Numbered from the stretch's first letter, positions 7,847 through 17,313 are shown. The stretch: DNA of 64,000 bases from Bradyrhizobium quebecense (GCF_013373795.3 NZ_CP088022.1:8253501-8317500), one strand, 5' to 3'. The notes: generated by a model not told the origin, from the letters alone. Program-made: numbers and translations.

Positions 7847-8259
7847 CCGGCCCCACGCCCCCTAGCGGAAATCGCTAGAATAGCCGCGCGAGTACAACTT
7901 GAAATCCCCTTCGTGCACTTCGCAGGAGGCTTTCAACTGGCAACGTCACATCGATATGTCAGATTCTCTGTTTGTTCGCGTTTGGAGGGGCCCGGGCCAA
8001 AGCCTCGGAGGCTTGGCCTTGAAATGAAACAGCTAGAAGCGATCGGCTCGGAGCCTAGCCAAAGGTGACGAGAAATTTCATCCTAGCGAGACTTCCGCCC
8101 TGTTCGTTAAGGGTGCGTCATGAAGCAGAAGACTCAATGGGCCGTGCGGGAGAAAGACGGGCTCGGGCGAGGCGCCCCGCACTGGCGAACAACGATCGCA
8201 CGAAAGTGCACGGAGATCTAAACCAGAGAACAATTCTCTATTTTCGGTTAGGTGGGTGA
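7847..8259. other. Spacer between the ABC-3C operon and the RES gene
   Basis: About 410 bases with no credible gene; a short open frame at 8065-8259 has no family features. It should contain the operon promoter (minus strand) and the 3' end of the RES transcript. Confidence 0.4.
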
Positions 8260-9492
8260 TCAGAACCTCGATAGGAATCCACTTGCATCATTCTCAGTGC
8301 CAAAGGTGACATTGTTCACTCTTCGGATCTCATGGTCGAGCAAGTCTAACAATTGGCGGCTGCCCCCTCCCAGGAAATCAGCTTGGGCACCAAATATCAC
8401 GATATTGCGGTTCTCGATCTCAGGCCCGGTGTGCATAGAGGATCTGTAGATAACCGCGTCACACTTGAAGCACTCTCGCAAGTACTCTGCCACAATCTGT
8501 GTAGCGACATACTCACGTTGCTTCTCGTACGGGAGGATGGGTTTGCTGATCTCCTCCTCCATTTGCGAAACAAAATCGTACCGAGTGTGCTCGATGATCG
8601 TAGGGTCAGCAGCTCGGTCGGGGCGGCTAAATGCGGTAAAATCAAAGACCTTTATGTTGCGGTGAAGCGCAAAGCGGCCAATCGCGATGCGATCGCCGAT
8701 GCTCGGTCGGATTTCAGCAATTGCTGTATCTCGACTGAAGGCGCCGTAAAAGGCAGGAATGAACTCGACGTTCATTCTCCCCGGAGTCGCTCTGTCTGGC
8801 GGAGGCGCCCCCAACGAAATTGCTGGTGCGGCGCTCAATTGATCTTCGGTAAAGCGGTCGTCCAATATCCGTCCGCGATAAAGGACGGCGCCTTTCCGTA
8901 AGATGTAAACTGGCGTCGTTTGCCCGGCGCTATATTCCTCGGGCTTTCCGAAAAGCTCATCAAGCTGCTCCTTAATCCTAAAGAAGCGGCGTTCGTATTG
9001 AACTGCTCTGCAGAAGTCGTCCCACTGGTATGTAAACTGGCTTTCATACCAGTAATCGTCCGCCGTGGAGCGCGCTTGGGCAGCCGCGAACGATTCGTAA
9101 TTCGCTGTATCGTCGTAGAAAGCTTGATCGCCTTGACTAATGTCATGCCAATCAGCGTCGGGCAGGTTCTCTGAAATCGCCTCTACTACGGCATCGTCGC
9201 ACTCGAGTTCGTCGGCGAGGATGTACTTATAGGGTTCGCCACGCGTCTCATACGTTGGGCTGTCGGAATCGCCCTCGAAGACTGGATACTCTTCTCCGCG
9301 GCCGTAATTTTCTCGAAACCAGTCATCGACGTATTCTGCAAATGCTTCCACCGATACGACGGTCTTCTTCTTTCCATGACTCCGATTGAAGCCGCACTTG
9401 CCAGGCGCGCCATGCGTCACGACGAACTGTGAGAAGACTTGGTTGCCGATGCAGAGAGGGCATACGTTTAAAGCCTCAGCGTTCCGTTTCAT
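8260..9492 (-). CDS. RES-domain NAD+-degrading toxin with HEPN/RES N-terminal domain
   Basis: About 410 residues. The N-terminus has a Cys-rich unit (CPLC at 11-14, then a C-x-F pattern near 33) typical of HEPN/RES N-terminal domains. The C-terminal half carries the full RES motif set: YRGR near 205, GRMN near 238, AEIRP with the Glu near 260, and YRSS near 350. RES toxins phosphorolyse NAD+ and stop growth. I chose ATG 9492; the frame stays open to 9639, but that extra part is encoded by a tRNA-Arg fragment and is not protein-like. No paired Xre/ParS-type antitoxin is adjacent, so it may be a standalone abortive-infection gene. It lies upstream of the ABC-3C operon on the same strand. Confidence 0.75.
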   Translation of the reverse strand: MKRNAEALNVCPLCIGNQVFSQFVVTHGAPGKCGFNRSHGKKKTVVSVEAFAEYVDDWFRENYGRGEEYPVFEGDSDSPTYETRGEPYKYILADELECDDAVVEAISENLPDADWHDISQGDQAFYDDTANYESFAAAQARSTADDYWYESQFTYQWDDFCRAVQYERRFFRIKEQLDELFGKPEEYSAGQTTPVYILRKGAVLYRGRILDDRFTEDQLSAAPAISLGAPPPDRATPGRMNVEFIPAFYGAFSRDTAIAEIRPSIGDRIAIGRFALHRNIKVFDFTAFSRPDRAADPTIIEHTRYDFVSQMEEEISKPILPYEKQREYVATQIVAEYLRECFKCDAVIYRSSMHTGPEIENRNIVIFGAQADFLGGGSRQLLDLLDHEIRRVNNVTFGTENDASGFLSRF

Positions 9493-9799
9493 AAGATCGT
9501 CCGCGCTGACGCTTACCCATTGCTTAGCCGCGCGCTGGGCGAAAACGCGCTGATTTGAGCAAGTCCTTGAAAATACTGGCGCACCCCGACACGATTCGAA
9601 CGTGTAACCTTTGCCTTCGGAGCAATTTAACCTGCCCATCCGAATATTGCCTAGGGCGCGCCATGGTACGCCATCCGTCTGTAATAACTAGATATTTTCA
9701 ACGGCGCAAGCGACGTACCTATCCGAGTTCGACGCGATTTCTGCCCGCCCGCTTACGCAGTGCTTACGCGAGAGATCCGGCCACGGACGGAGCAAGCGC
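9493..9799. other. Attachment region with GCTTACGC repeats
   Basis: Apart from the tRNA-Arg fragment, this stretch holds GCTTACGCAGTGCTTACGC near 9749-9768, two direct copies of GCTTACGC separated by three bases, just upstream of the truncated integrase. The same CGCAGTGCTTACGCGA string occurs at about 19277-19292 beside the intact tRNA-Arg. These are candidate integrase arm sites. Confidence 0.45.
9577..9622 (-). repeat. att-like copy of the tRNA-Arg(CCG) 3' half
   Basis: This stretch matches the 3' half of the intact tRNA-Arg at 19194-19270 from the CCA end through the anticodon loop (CTTCGGAG on the plus strand), with one extra C in the acceptor and a few substitutions. Both copies lie in the same orientation, so they flank about 9.6 kb as direct repeats. 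It is the expected left scar of an element inserted in tRNA-Arg. Confidence 0.75.
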
Positions 9800-9980
9800 A
9801 TGGCTAAGGTCACGAAGAGGGTCGTCGACGCCGCAGAGGTCCGAAAGAAGGACTACGTCATTTGGGACGAAGAATTGCCGGGCTTCGGAGTCCGCATCTT
9901 CGCGTCAGGCAAGCGAAGCTACGTCATCCAGTATCGGGCTGCGGGCCGCTCGCGTCGCTACACCATCGGACTACATGGCA
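9800..9980 (+). pseudogene. Truncated P4-type tyrosine integrase, N-terminal domain only
   Basis: The frame starts at ATG 9800 after GGAG and encodes a clear DUF4102 arm-binding domain: KRVVDAAEVRKKDY, LPGFGVRIFASGKRSYV and YRAAGRSRRYTIGLHG. After about 60 residues the homology stops and a different sequence follows. The catalytic domain is absent. It lies right beside the tRNA-Arg fragment, where the integrase of an Arg-targeted island would sit. Confidence 0.75.
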
Positions 9981-10154
9981 TTTGCGGACACGATCTCGGG
10001 GTATATTCAAGGACTGCTCGACGGGATCGAGTTCAAACAGACCGCCTATGCCCTCGACCGCGACTCGCGCAAGGCGGCGCTGGCCCGCTTCCCCCAAAAG
10101 GCTGCAGGCGATGAGGACATCGCGAAAGACGTCGAACAGCGGCTTGCCGCATGA
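9975..10154 (+). pseudogene. C-terminal fragment of an unknown gene fused to the integrase remnant
   Basis: In a frame other than the integrase, residues beginning MAFADTISGYIQGLL and ending KDVEQRLAA read like the acidic helical C-terminus of a real protein. The join falls around 9972-9980, where the integrase homology ends, so a deletion probably brought the two together. The parent gene is not recognised. Confidence 0.35.
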
Positions 10155-10399
10155 CCGGCACCGCAAGGTCAAGCAACTTGGCGTGGCTACTCAATTGCCT
10201 TGTCGATAAATCCAAGCGTATTGGCGTTTTCCACCAAGGTCCGCACCTTCGTACGTTCTAGAGCATTTTCTGACCTGGCGGAATCGGAAGGGATTGAACT
10301 AAGCCGCTGCCGCGGCGTAGGGGGCAAGGTGGCATAGATCGCCTCCTGGCTGAGAGGATGTGGGTGTTGGAGCCCACCCCCTCAGACAGGAGTATCGAG

Positions 10400-10754
10400 A
10401 TGGCCGATTTGAGCCCTCTTCGCCGCCGCATGATCGAAGACATGACCGTCCGCAATCTGTCGCCGGCGACGCAAAGATCCTACATCAGCGCGGTTTCGAA
10501 GTTCAGCCGCTATTTTGGCCGATCGCCTGACCGGTTAGAGCTGGAAGACGTCCGCGCCTTCCAGGTGCATTTGGTCTCGACCGGCATCTCATGGCCGGCG
10601 CTGAACCAGATCGTCTGTGCGCTACGGTTTTTCTACGGCGTCACGCTCGGCGAGGCGCTCATCCCAGAGCGCATTCCCTATGCGCGAGAACCGCGCAAGC
10701 TGCCGGTCGTTCTCAGCGCCGACGAAGTGGTTCAGTTTCTTGAAGCGGTATCGA
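10400..10754 (+). pseudogene. Tyrosine recombinase truncated by IS21
   Basis: The SAM-like N-terminal domain of an XerC/D-type recombinase (of the kind accompanying IS91-like elements) is visible: LSPLRRRMIEDMTVRNLSP, SYISAVSKFSRYFGRSP and LPVVLSADEVVQFLEAV. The frame then enters the IS21 left end and stops at 10774 without any catalytic Arg-His-Tyr residues. The 3' portion is not found on the other side of the IS, so it was lost, not just interrupted. Confidence 0.75.
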
Positions 10755-10848
10755 TGTGTTTCGGCATGGAATAAGGACCCCCGTTTCGGGGTGATCGGCA
10801 TCCAATCGGGACCCCGGGATAAGGGTCCACAGTGGCTTCCATCGAGTC

Positions 10849-12366
10849 ATGGAAGCCGAGGTTGGGATGCTGGTGGTGGAGACGATTGGTAAGATCCGTC
10901 GCGCCTACTTTGTTGATGGTCGTCCGATCAAGGCGATCTGCCGAGAACTTGGCGTATCGCGGAAGGTGGTTCGCAAGGTCATTCGTTCTCAAGCGACGGA
11001 GTTCCGGTACGAGCGCGAGACGCAGCCGCTCCCGAAGATGGGTGCCTGGAGTGCCGAGCTTGATCGGTTGCTGGCAGGGAATGAGAGCAAGGCGGCGCGG
11101 GAACGGCTGACGCTGATCCGGCTATTCGAGGAACTCCGCGGCCTGGGTTATGCCGGCGGCTATGATGCGGTTCGTCGATACGCCCGACGGTGGACCAAGG
11201 AACGCGGCACCTCGACAGCGTCGGCTTATGTGCCGCTGAGCTTTGCACCAGGCGAAGCCTACCAGTTCGACTGGAGCCACGAGGTGGTCCTGCTGAGCGG
11301 CACCACGGTGATGGTGAAGGCTGCTCATGTTCGGCTCTGTCACAGTCGCATGCTGTTCGTGCGGGCCTATCCGCGGGAGACGCAGGAGATGGTGTTCGAC
11401 GCCCACGACCGGGCATTCGCCCTGTTCAAAGGCACCTGCACCCGCGGCATCTACGACAACATGAAGACCGCGGTGGAGACGATCTTTGTCGGTAAAGGCC
11501 GTCTCTACAATCGCCGCTTCCTGCAGATGTGCAGCCACTATCTGGTCGATCCGGTCGCCTGTACGCCAGCGTCGGGCTGGGAGAAGGGGCAGGTCGAGAA
11601 CCAGGTCGGGCTGGTCCGGGAGCGCTTCTTCACGCCGCGGCTGCGGTTCAAAAACCTCGACGAGTTAAACGCCTGGCTGCTCGACAAGTGCATCGCCTAC
11701 GCCAAGGCTCATCGCCATCCGGAGCTGGTCGATCAGACGATCTGGGACGTGTTCGAAGCCGAACGCCCCAAACTCGTTCCCTATGCCGGCCGCTTCGACG
11801 GCTTCCATGCGGTGACAGCATCGGTCTCGAAGACCTGCCTGGTGCGCTTCGACAACAACAAGTACTCGGTCGCAGCCAGTGCAGTCGGACGACCGGTCGA
11901 GGTTCAAGCCTATGCCGATCGCATCGTGATCCGTCAGGATGGACGTATCGTTGCCGAGCACCCGCGATCCTTTGGCCGCGGCGATACCGTCTACGACCCC
12001 TGGCATTATGTGCCGGTGCTCGCCCGCAAACCCGGCGCCTTGCGCAACGGTGCTCCCTTCAAAGACTGGGTGCTGCCGGCCGCGATCGAGCGGATCCGGC
12101 GCAAGCTGGCCAGCACCGACGATGGCAATCGGCAGATGGTCGACATCCTCACCGCGGTGCTGACTGACGGTCTGTCCGCGGTGGAAGCGGCTTGTGCCGA
12201 AGCGCTCAGTCACAGCGTCCATTCCGCCGATGTCGTTCTCAATATCCTGGCCCGTCAACGTGAACCCGCCCCACCGGCCAACATCATGACGCCGGCCGCA
12301 CTGACGCTCCGTCATGCACCGATCGCCGATTGTGCCCGCTACGACAACCTCCGGAGGACCATCTGA
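10849..12366 (+). CDS. istA: IS21 transposase IstA
   Basis: A 505-residue DDE transposase. An N-terminal helix-turn-helix ([23 protein letters not shown]) is followed by the catalytic core with [15 protein letters not shown] and KGQVENQVG supplying the Asp, Asp and Glu. It cuts and joins the IS ends with help of IstB. Its stop overlaps the istB start by one base (TGATG). Full length and apparently intact. Confidence 0.93.
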   Translation: MEAEVGMLVVETIGKIRRAYFVDGRPIKAICRELGVSRKVVRKVIRSQATEFRYERETQPLPKMGAWSAELDRLLAGNESKAARERLTLIRLFEELRGLGYAGGYDAVRRYARRWTKERGTSTASAYVPLSFAPGEAYQFDWSHEVVLLSGTTVMVKAAHVRLCHSRMLFVRAYPRETQEMVFDAHDRAFALFKGTCTRGIYDNMKTAVETIFVGKGRLYNRRFLQMCSHYLVDPVACTPASGWEKGQVENQVGLVRERFFTPRLRFKNLDELNAWLLDKCIAYAKAHRHPELVDQTIWDVFEAERPKLVPYAGRFDGFHAVTASVSKTCLVRFDNNKYSVAASAVGRPVEVQAYADRIVIRQDGRIVAEHPRSFGRGDTVYDPWHYVPVLARKPGALRNGAPFKDWVLPAAIERIRRKLASTDDGNRQMVDILTAVLTDGLSAVEAACAEALSHSVHSADVVLNILARQREPAPPANIMTPAALTLRHAPIADCARYDNLRRTI

Positions 12367-13229
12367 TGGAACGAACCCAAATCTTCGACCTCATGGGCGA
12401 ACTTAAGCTCTACGGCATGAAGGCTGCCTTCGACGAGATCATGGCAACTGCCGTCAAGCGCCAGCACGAGCCTCAACGCATTGTCGGCGACCTGCTCAAC
12501 GCCGAGATCAACGAGAAGCAAGCCAGGTCGATCAAATACCAGCTCACCATTGCAAAGCTGCCGCTCGCCAAGGACATCGCCGACTTCCAGTTCGACGGCA
12601 CGCCGATCAATCAGACTCTCGTCAATGATCTCGCTGGCGGCGGCTTCATCGCCCAACAACGCAACGTCGTGCTGGTTGGCGGCACCGGTACAGGCAAAAC
12701 CCACCTGGCCATTGCCATCGCCAGAAGTTGCATCCGCGATGGCGCCAGAGGACGCTTCTACAACGTAGTCGACCTCGTCAACCGGCTCGAGACCGAGACC
12801 CGCAACGGTCGGCAGGGACGGCTCGCCGAGCATCTGACCCGCATGGACTTCATCGTTCTCGACGAGCTGGGCTATCTGCCGTTCGCGCAATCCGGCGGTC
12901 AGCTCCTGTTCCATCTCATCAGCCGGCTCTACGAGCGCACCTCCATCATTGTCACCACCAATCTTGCGTTCGGCGAATGGCCCAGTGTGTTCGGTGATGC
13001 CAAAATGACCACCGCGCTACTCGACCGATTGACCCATCACTGCGACATCGTCGAGACCGGCAACGACAGCTGGCGATTCAAAAGCCGCGACGATGTTCAA
13101 ACAACCCGCGCTCGCGCCGTCTCCGCAACCCCGACCAGCTCCGACGACCCGAGCGCTACCAGCAGAGCACGCCGATCAAAGGGGTCCCTTTTGGATGCCG
13201 ATAGGGGGTCCCAGTCGAACGCCGATTGA
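12366..13229 (+). CDS. istB: IS21 helper ATPase IstB
   Basis: A 287-residue AAA+ ATPase of the DnaC/IstB type. Walker A is GGTGTGKTH, Walker B is [10 protein letters not shown], and TTNLAFGEW follows as sensor 1 region. The usual IstB ends around the residues WRFK; the last forty residues are a low-complexity Ser/Arg tail that reads into the terminal repeat. It remodels target DNA for IstA. Confidence 0.93.
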   Translation: MERTQIFDLMGELKLYGMKAAFDEIMATAVKRQHEPQRIVGDLLNAEINEKQARSIKYQLTIAKLPLAKDIADFQFDGTPINQTLVNDLAGGGFIAQQRNVVLVGGTGTGKTHLAIAIARSCIRDGARGRFYNVVDLVNRLETETRNGRQGRLAEHLTRMDFIVLDELGYLPFAQSGGQLLFHLISRLYERTSIIVTTNLAFGEWPSVFGDAKMTTALLDRLTHHCDIVETGNDSWRFKSRDDVQTTRARAVSATPTSSDDPSATSRARRSKGSLLDADRGSQSNAD

Positions 13230-13232
13230 CAC

Positions 13233-14759
13233 TCAGGCCACAGCTTTGAGGTCTTGACGACAATAGGCCCACGGAAGCAGCTGATCGATGTCGCTGTTTG
13301 GATGGCCGTTGACGATCCTGGTGAGGGCGTCGGTCAGGTAAGCGAGCGGATCGACGTCGTTCAGCTTACAGGTTTCGACCAGGGAGGCGATGGTGGCCCA
13401 GTGCTCGGCGCCGCCGTCGGAGCCTGCGAACAGCGCATTTTTCCGGTTCAGCGTGATCGGACGGATCGAGCGCTCGACGACGTTGTTGTCGAGCTCGATG
13501 CGGCCGTCATTGATGAAGCGCGTCAGGCCCTCCCAGCGTGAGAGCGCATAGCGAATGGCGTCGGCCAACTTGCCCTTTTGGCTGATCAACGCGAGCTTTG
13601 CGCGGAGCCATCGCTCGAAGGCTTCCGCCAGCGGCCGGATTTTCTGCTGCCGAACGAGACGGCGCTCCTCGGCGCCGCGACCACGGATGTCCCTTTCGAT
13701 GGCGTAGAACTCGGCGATATGCTTGAGCGCCTCGCTGGCAATGGGCGCGGGACCGGGTGTGGCAAGTTCGTAGAAGTTACGTCGCATGTGCGACCAGCAG
13801 AATGCAAGTTGGACATCGCCACGCTCGGCGAGCTTGCCATAGCCGGCATAGCCATCGACCTGCAGGATCCCTTCGAAGCCTGCGAGATGGGCGATCGGCC
13901 GATCGGCTTTGCGATCGGGGGCATAGACATAGGCAACGCCCGGCGGATCGGCACCGCCCCACGGCCGGTCGTCCGCTGCATAGGCCCAGAGCTGACCGGT
14001 CTTGGTGCGTCCGCGGCCGGGATCGAGCACCGGCATCGTCGTCTCGTCGGCGAACAGCTTTGGCCGTTGCCTGAGCTTGCCGAGCAGACGGTCATGCAGC
14101 GGACGCAGGTGGAAGGCAGCTTGTCCTACCCAGTCCGCCAGCGTCGAACGATCGAGCTCAATGCCCTGGCGGGCGTAAATCTGCGCCTGCCGGTAGAGCG
14201 GCAGGTGATCGGCATATTTGGAGACCAGGACGTGGGCGACGGTGGCCTCGGTCGGCAATCCGCCCTCGATCAGCCTAATCGGGGCCGGCGCCTGCATGAC
14301 CCCGTCCTCGCAAGCCCGGCAGGCGTATTTGGGACGCCGGGTCACGAGGATCCGGAACTGCGCCGGGACCAGGTCCAGCCGCTCGCTTCTATCCTCGCCG
14401 ATCCGGTGCAACTCGCCCTGGCAACAGGGACAGGTCTTGCCCTCGATGTCGACGACGACCTCGATCCGCGGCAGGTGCATCGGCAAGGCGCCACGGTTGC
14501 CGCGGCGCGTGCGAGCCCGCGCCTCACGGCCTTCAGGTGCGCTCACGTCCTGTGCCGTCTCGTTGTATGCGGCAACCTGCTCGACGTCTTCCAAGCCCAG
14601 CAGCATCTGATCTTCAGGCAGCGTCTCTGCCCGCCGGCCAAACCGATGCCGCTGCAATTCCTTGATGATCTGACGCAGCCGTTCGCTCTCGCATCGTTCG
14701 GCAAGCAGCATCGCTTTCAGCGTCTCGGGATCGTCAGGCAGGGCGTCGCTCACACCCAA
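13233..14759 (-). CDS. tnpC: IS66 transposase TnpC
   Basis: The 508-residue IS66 transposase has the N-terminal Leu-rich helix (LKAMLLAERCESERLRQIIKELQ in part), a zinc-binding domain (TCPCCQGEL and YACRACEDGV), and the DDE core with LFADETTMPVL, LQVDGYAGY and DNNVVERSIRP. It appears full length even though the DNA beyond its stop is lost. Confidence 0.92.
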   Translation of the reverse strand: MGVSDALPDDPETLKAMLLAERCESERLRQIIKELQRHRFGRRAETLPEDQMLLGLEDVEQVAAYNETAQDVSAPEGREARARTRRGNRGALPMHLPRIEVVVDIEGKTCPCCQGELHRIGEDRSERLDLVPAQFRILVTRRPKYACRACEDGVMQAPAPIRLIEGGLPTEATVAHVLVSKYADHLPLYRQAQIYARQGIELDRSTLADWVGQAAFHLRPLHDRLLGKLRQRPKLFADETTMPVLDPGRGRTKTGQLWAYAADDRPWGGADPPGVAYVYAPDRKADRPIAHLAGFEGILQVDGYAGYGKLAERGDVQLAFCWSHMRRNFYELATPGPAPIASEALKHIAEFYAIERDIRGRGAEERRLVRQQKIRPLAEAFERWLRAKLALISQKGKLADAIRYALSRWEGLTRFINDGRIELDNNVVERSIRPITLNRKNALFAGSDGGAEHWATIASLVETCKLNDVDPLAYLTDALTRIVNGHPNSDIDQLLPWAYCRQDLKAVA

Positions 14760-14833
14760 TTCAGAGCATATTCGCCGCCATCTGGCGACGCGTCCGACGC
14801 TCCTGATTCATTTCGCCGCAGCGCTGCCAACAG

Positions 14834-15190
14834 CTATCCGGCCTGCGTTGGCGTCGACGTCTCCCGCGCCTCATGCACAAGCCGCCAGTCGAGCCCTTCC
14901 AGCAGCGCCGACAATTGCGCCGCCGACAGGCGCATCACGCCGTCCTCGATCTTCGGCCAGCGGAAGATCCCATCCTCGAGCCTCTTGGCGAACAGGCACA
15001 GACCCGTTCCGTCCCAGAACACCAGCTTGATCCGATCCGCCCGCTTGGCCCGGAACACATAGACAGCTCCCGAGAATGGATCTGCCCGCATGCTCTCGCG
15101 CACCAGGGTCGCGAGCCCTTCCATCCCCTTACGGAAGTCCACCGGCTTGGTCGCCACCATCACCCGGACCGCACCCGACGGACCGATCAC
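14834..15190 (-). CDS. tnpB: IS66 accessory protein TnpB
   Basis: The 118-residue Orf2 protein of IS66 elements, required for transposition though not the DDE enzyme. It shows the family blocks TKPVDFRKGMEGLA, GAVYVFRAKRADRIKLVFWDGTGL and LFAKRLEDGIFRWP. I place the start at GTG 15190, which overlaps the tnpA stop as GTGA; the longer frame to 15301 is just the tnpA region read in another frame. Confidence 0.9.
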   Translation of the reverse strand: MIGPSGAVRVMVATKPVDFRKGMEGLATLVRESMRADPFSGAVYVFRAKRADRIKLVFWDGTGLCLFAKRLEDGIFRWPKIEDGVMRLSAAQLSALLEGLDWRLVHEARETSTPTQAG

Positions 15191-15645
15191 CGGCTCGCCT
15201 TCAGCGCCTGGACAATCGACGCAACCATCGTCGTATCCGCACCACGACCGGCCCGGATCATGATGCCGTCGACTTCGATCTCGATAATCCCGGCATCGCA
15301 ACGGCGAGCCCGGGTATCCGCTTTGGCCTTGCAGCGCACCGCTTTGCGCTCCCGGTCAACAGCGGGCGCCGGCACCGCGGCATCCACCACCGCCGGCACA
15401 AACTGTACTTCTTCTATTGCGGAATGACCGCCTGCTGCTTCTCGCAACTGACGTCGCCAGCCAAACAACTGCTGCGGTGACAATCCATGCCGTCGGGCTA
15501 CCGAACAGACCGAGTCGCCGCTCGCCACGATCTCCGCAACGATCCGCGCCTTGTCCCCATCGCTCCACTTCCGCCGACGGCCGGCTCCGGTGAAGACTTC
15601 AAGCCGCCGCACCGGCTCCGTGATAGCACTATGCTCTGTGTCCAT
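15187..15645 (-). CDS. tnpA: IS66 protein TnpA (Orf1)
   Basis: The 152-residue HTH protein of IS66. KWSDGDKARIVAEIVASGDSVCSVARRHGLSPQQLFGWRR is the DNA-binding part (given here as the HTH region about residues 26-68). It is the first gene of the element operon and is coupled to tnpB by a four-base overlap. Confidence 0.88.
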   Translation of the reverse strand: MDTEHSAITEPVRRLEVFTGAGRRRKWSDGDKARIVAEIVASGDSVCSVARRHGLSPQQLFGWRRQLREAAGGHSAIEEVQFVPAVVDAAVPAPAVDRERKAVRCKAKADTRARRCDAGIIEIEVDGIMIRAGRGADTTMVASIVQALKASR

Positions 15646-15726
15646 TCTAAGCCTAACGGTCCAAACCGAACCGCAGACTCGCAGATCACCCCGTCATCCG
15701 GAAGGTGGCCGCTGAACAGCGCTTAC

Positions 15727-17022
15727 GGCCAATTGCTCCTAGCGCTCGTCAGCTCTTTTGCAGGAGGCGTGTGTGGTCACCGGTGCCGCACAAAGTCGTG
15801 CGGCGGCTCTACGCCTAGTTCGGTTTCGCCATCAGGTCTGTCCCCGCCGCTGTGTTCCGGTTACGGGCGCCATTGACCGTTATCAGTGAGGGAGGATCTC
15901 ACCCGGAAAATTGTCGATTGGTCCGGAAGCTGGCAGGCGGCTCGGCTGGGTAACTAGCTGGGTTGGAACCCTGCGACGAAGGCGGCCTTGACTGCTGAAC
16001 GATCCGATTGGCCGTAACAAAGTGAAGTCCGAGCAGGCCTCGAAAGTTCTAATGCGGATGCCGACCCTCCGGTCATTTGGGGAAAGCCGCACGTGTTGGG
16101 AAGCAATCGACGCGCGCCCCCACGCGATCCGCCGGGGTAGTGGCACGGGACGTCGGAAGGGTGGTTCGCAGTTACAGGGGAGACCCGTCGAGGAAGAGGG
16201 CAGAGGCCTCAACATCGCATTAGCGGTGGTCACGGCGGGAGTCGGACGGGGCAATAGGAGCGTTGATGCCGGGTAATGCTGGCAGAGCAAAGGGCCCCGA
16301 CTTCTGGCGTGCTTTCGAAGATGGCGAGGTCGTGGCGATTGGCGATGAGCCTGCAAACACCAACAAGGACAGGAGCCGCCGGAGATTGCTGTGTCGAGCG
16401 GCGAAGGGGAGTTGCTCACCGTGCCAAAGCCGCGTGCGGTTAGTTTGTCTCCGTGTGCCTCGCGGTGAAGCCAGTTGGAAGGCCGGGTGCCGAAAATCGG
16501 CGCCCGGTTTGATGAGCGGCATGGGAAACGGGGCGTGGCCATTGGCCCCAAGCTACCGCGCCCATCCTCGACTCTACCTCGTGAAGCAGCGGCCGCGGTT
16601 CGTGCAGGTGGACGCGTCGTGCGATCTCGAACTGGGCTCTGGACAACGGGATCTAACCTCACAGCACACCGAAGTCTTTTTCGACTGGGGAGGCAGGCGC
16701 CATCCCGCCCAACGTGAAACGACCTGAACAAAGCGTGACAGAAACGCCTGTCGCCATCACTAAAATCAATAACTAAGAAGACGGTCACTGCGTTCGAGGC
16801 GCAGTGGGCGCCCTCGATCAGATCGCAACTTGAACCGAATGTCGGTATCGGTAGTTGCGCCTCCGCGATTTGACCGATCGAGCCTCTAGGATCCGGTGGG
16901 CTGCCGACGCTTTGACTCATTCTCGGGCCGTAGCTTAAACCGTGGGTTTTGATCTAGTAAGTTCGAAAATGCTTTGTCTTTCAACGTGCATTGACTGACA
17001 CTCTCTCCGTCGCACTGCTTCG
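15727..17022. other. Decayed segment right of IS66
   Basis: No intact gene was seen over about 1.3 kb. A long minus-strand frame (15883-16920) is Arg/Ser/Pro-rich, has no family features and is probably not a gene. The middle holds the group II intron remnant listed separately. The last 100 bases before 17023 are AT-rich and belong with the protease operon. Confidence 0.45.
15977..16405 (+). mobile_element. Degenerate group II intron remnant with start of its maturase ORF
   Basis: The frame from ATG 16266 begins PGNAGRAKGPDFWRAFEDGE and continues AIGDEPANTNKDRSRRRL, then LCRAAK. This closely follows the leader that precedes the reverse-transcriptase domain in rhizobial group II intron proteins (GNA..AKG..F, IGD.P.N, R.L..KAK). 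No RT catalytic blocks follow. About 290 bases upstream, TGCGACG resembles the GUGYG start of an intron, and the DNA between could be domain I. I did not find a domain V, so the piece is a truncated relic at best. Confidence 0.45.
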
Positions 17023-17313
17023 CTATCGTATCCGCCAGCTGGAAGTGACCGCAAAGCATTCAATATCGTGCGCAATACCTGTTGCGGCTAGTTTCGCAAT
17101 GTCACCTATAGTCACCGCGCAAACAGTAGCTTCGCAACGTGGGTTCGGAGGACGGCTCTCGCGTTGAAAAACATGACGCACAAGCTCAAGCCGCTCGACG
17201 TCGGGCGTGAACAACCGCCGGTTAGATCGCAACCTGGACTGAATCCGATTTGCATTTTCAGGTTCCAAACCATCAATAATTGTGAGTCGACCACAATTTA
17301 GGTGGATGGCCAC
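17023..17313 (-). CDS. Small hypothetical protein coupled to the protease gene
   Basis: A 96-residue frame starting with GTG inside the last codons of the trypsin-like gene (16-base overlap). Its middle part (LFTPDVERLELVRHVFQRE) looks like ordinary helical protein, and the C-terminus contains VTIGDIAKLAATG. I recognise no family. It may be a third component of the DUF4238/protease set, or a chance frame. Confidence 0.35.
   Translation of the reverse strand: MAIHLNCGRLTIIDGLEPENANRIQSRLRSNRRLFTPDVERLELVRHVFQRESRPPNPRCEATVCAVTIGDIAKLAATGIAHDIECFAVTSSWRIR

Larger units (their letters stand above)
10755..13231 (+). mobile_element. IS21-family insertion sequence
   Basis: The element carries istA and istB between imperfect terminal repeats. 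The left end starts TGTGTTTCGGCATGG and the right end, read inward, starts TGTCAATCGGCGTTCG; both run into GGACCCCC or GGGACCCCC. The istB stop lies inside the right repeat. The flanking bases (TATCGA left, CTCAGG right) do not match, so no target duplication is visible. Confidence 0.85.
13232..15726 (-). mobile_element. IS66-family element, left end missing
   Basis: The three genes tnpA, tnpB and tnpC lie in the normal order on the minus strand. The outer end near tnpA finishes with CGCTTAC (GTAAGCG reading inward), the typical IS66 terminus. The other end is gone: only one base separates the tnpC stop from the IS21 terminus, where about a hundred bases and an inverted repeat are expected. 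The copy should not be able to move on its own. Confidence 0.8.

Noticed and set aside
12366..13229. IstB as a replication initiator helper (DnaC-like)
   Set aside because: Its position right after istA inside IS21 ends, and the coupled start, identify it as the transposition helper.
15883..16920. A 345-codon open frame on the minus strand
   Set aside because: It is Arg/Ser/Pro-rich without hydrophobic periodicity or motifs, and it lies over a decayed group II intron and IS border.
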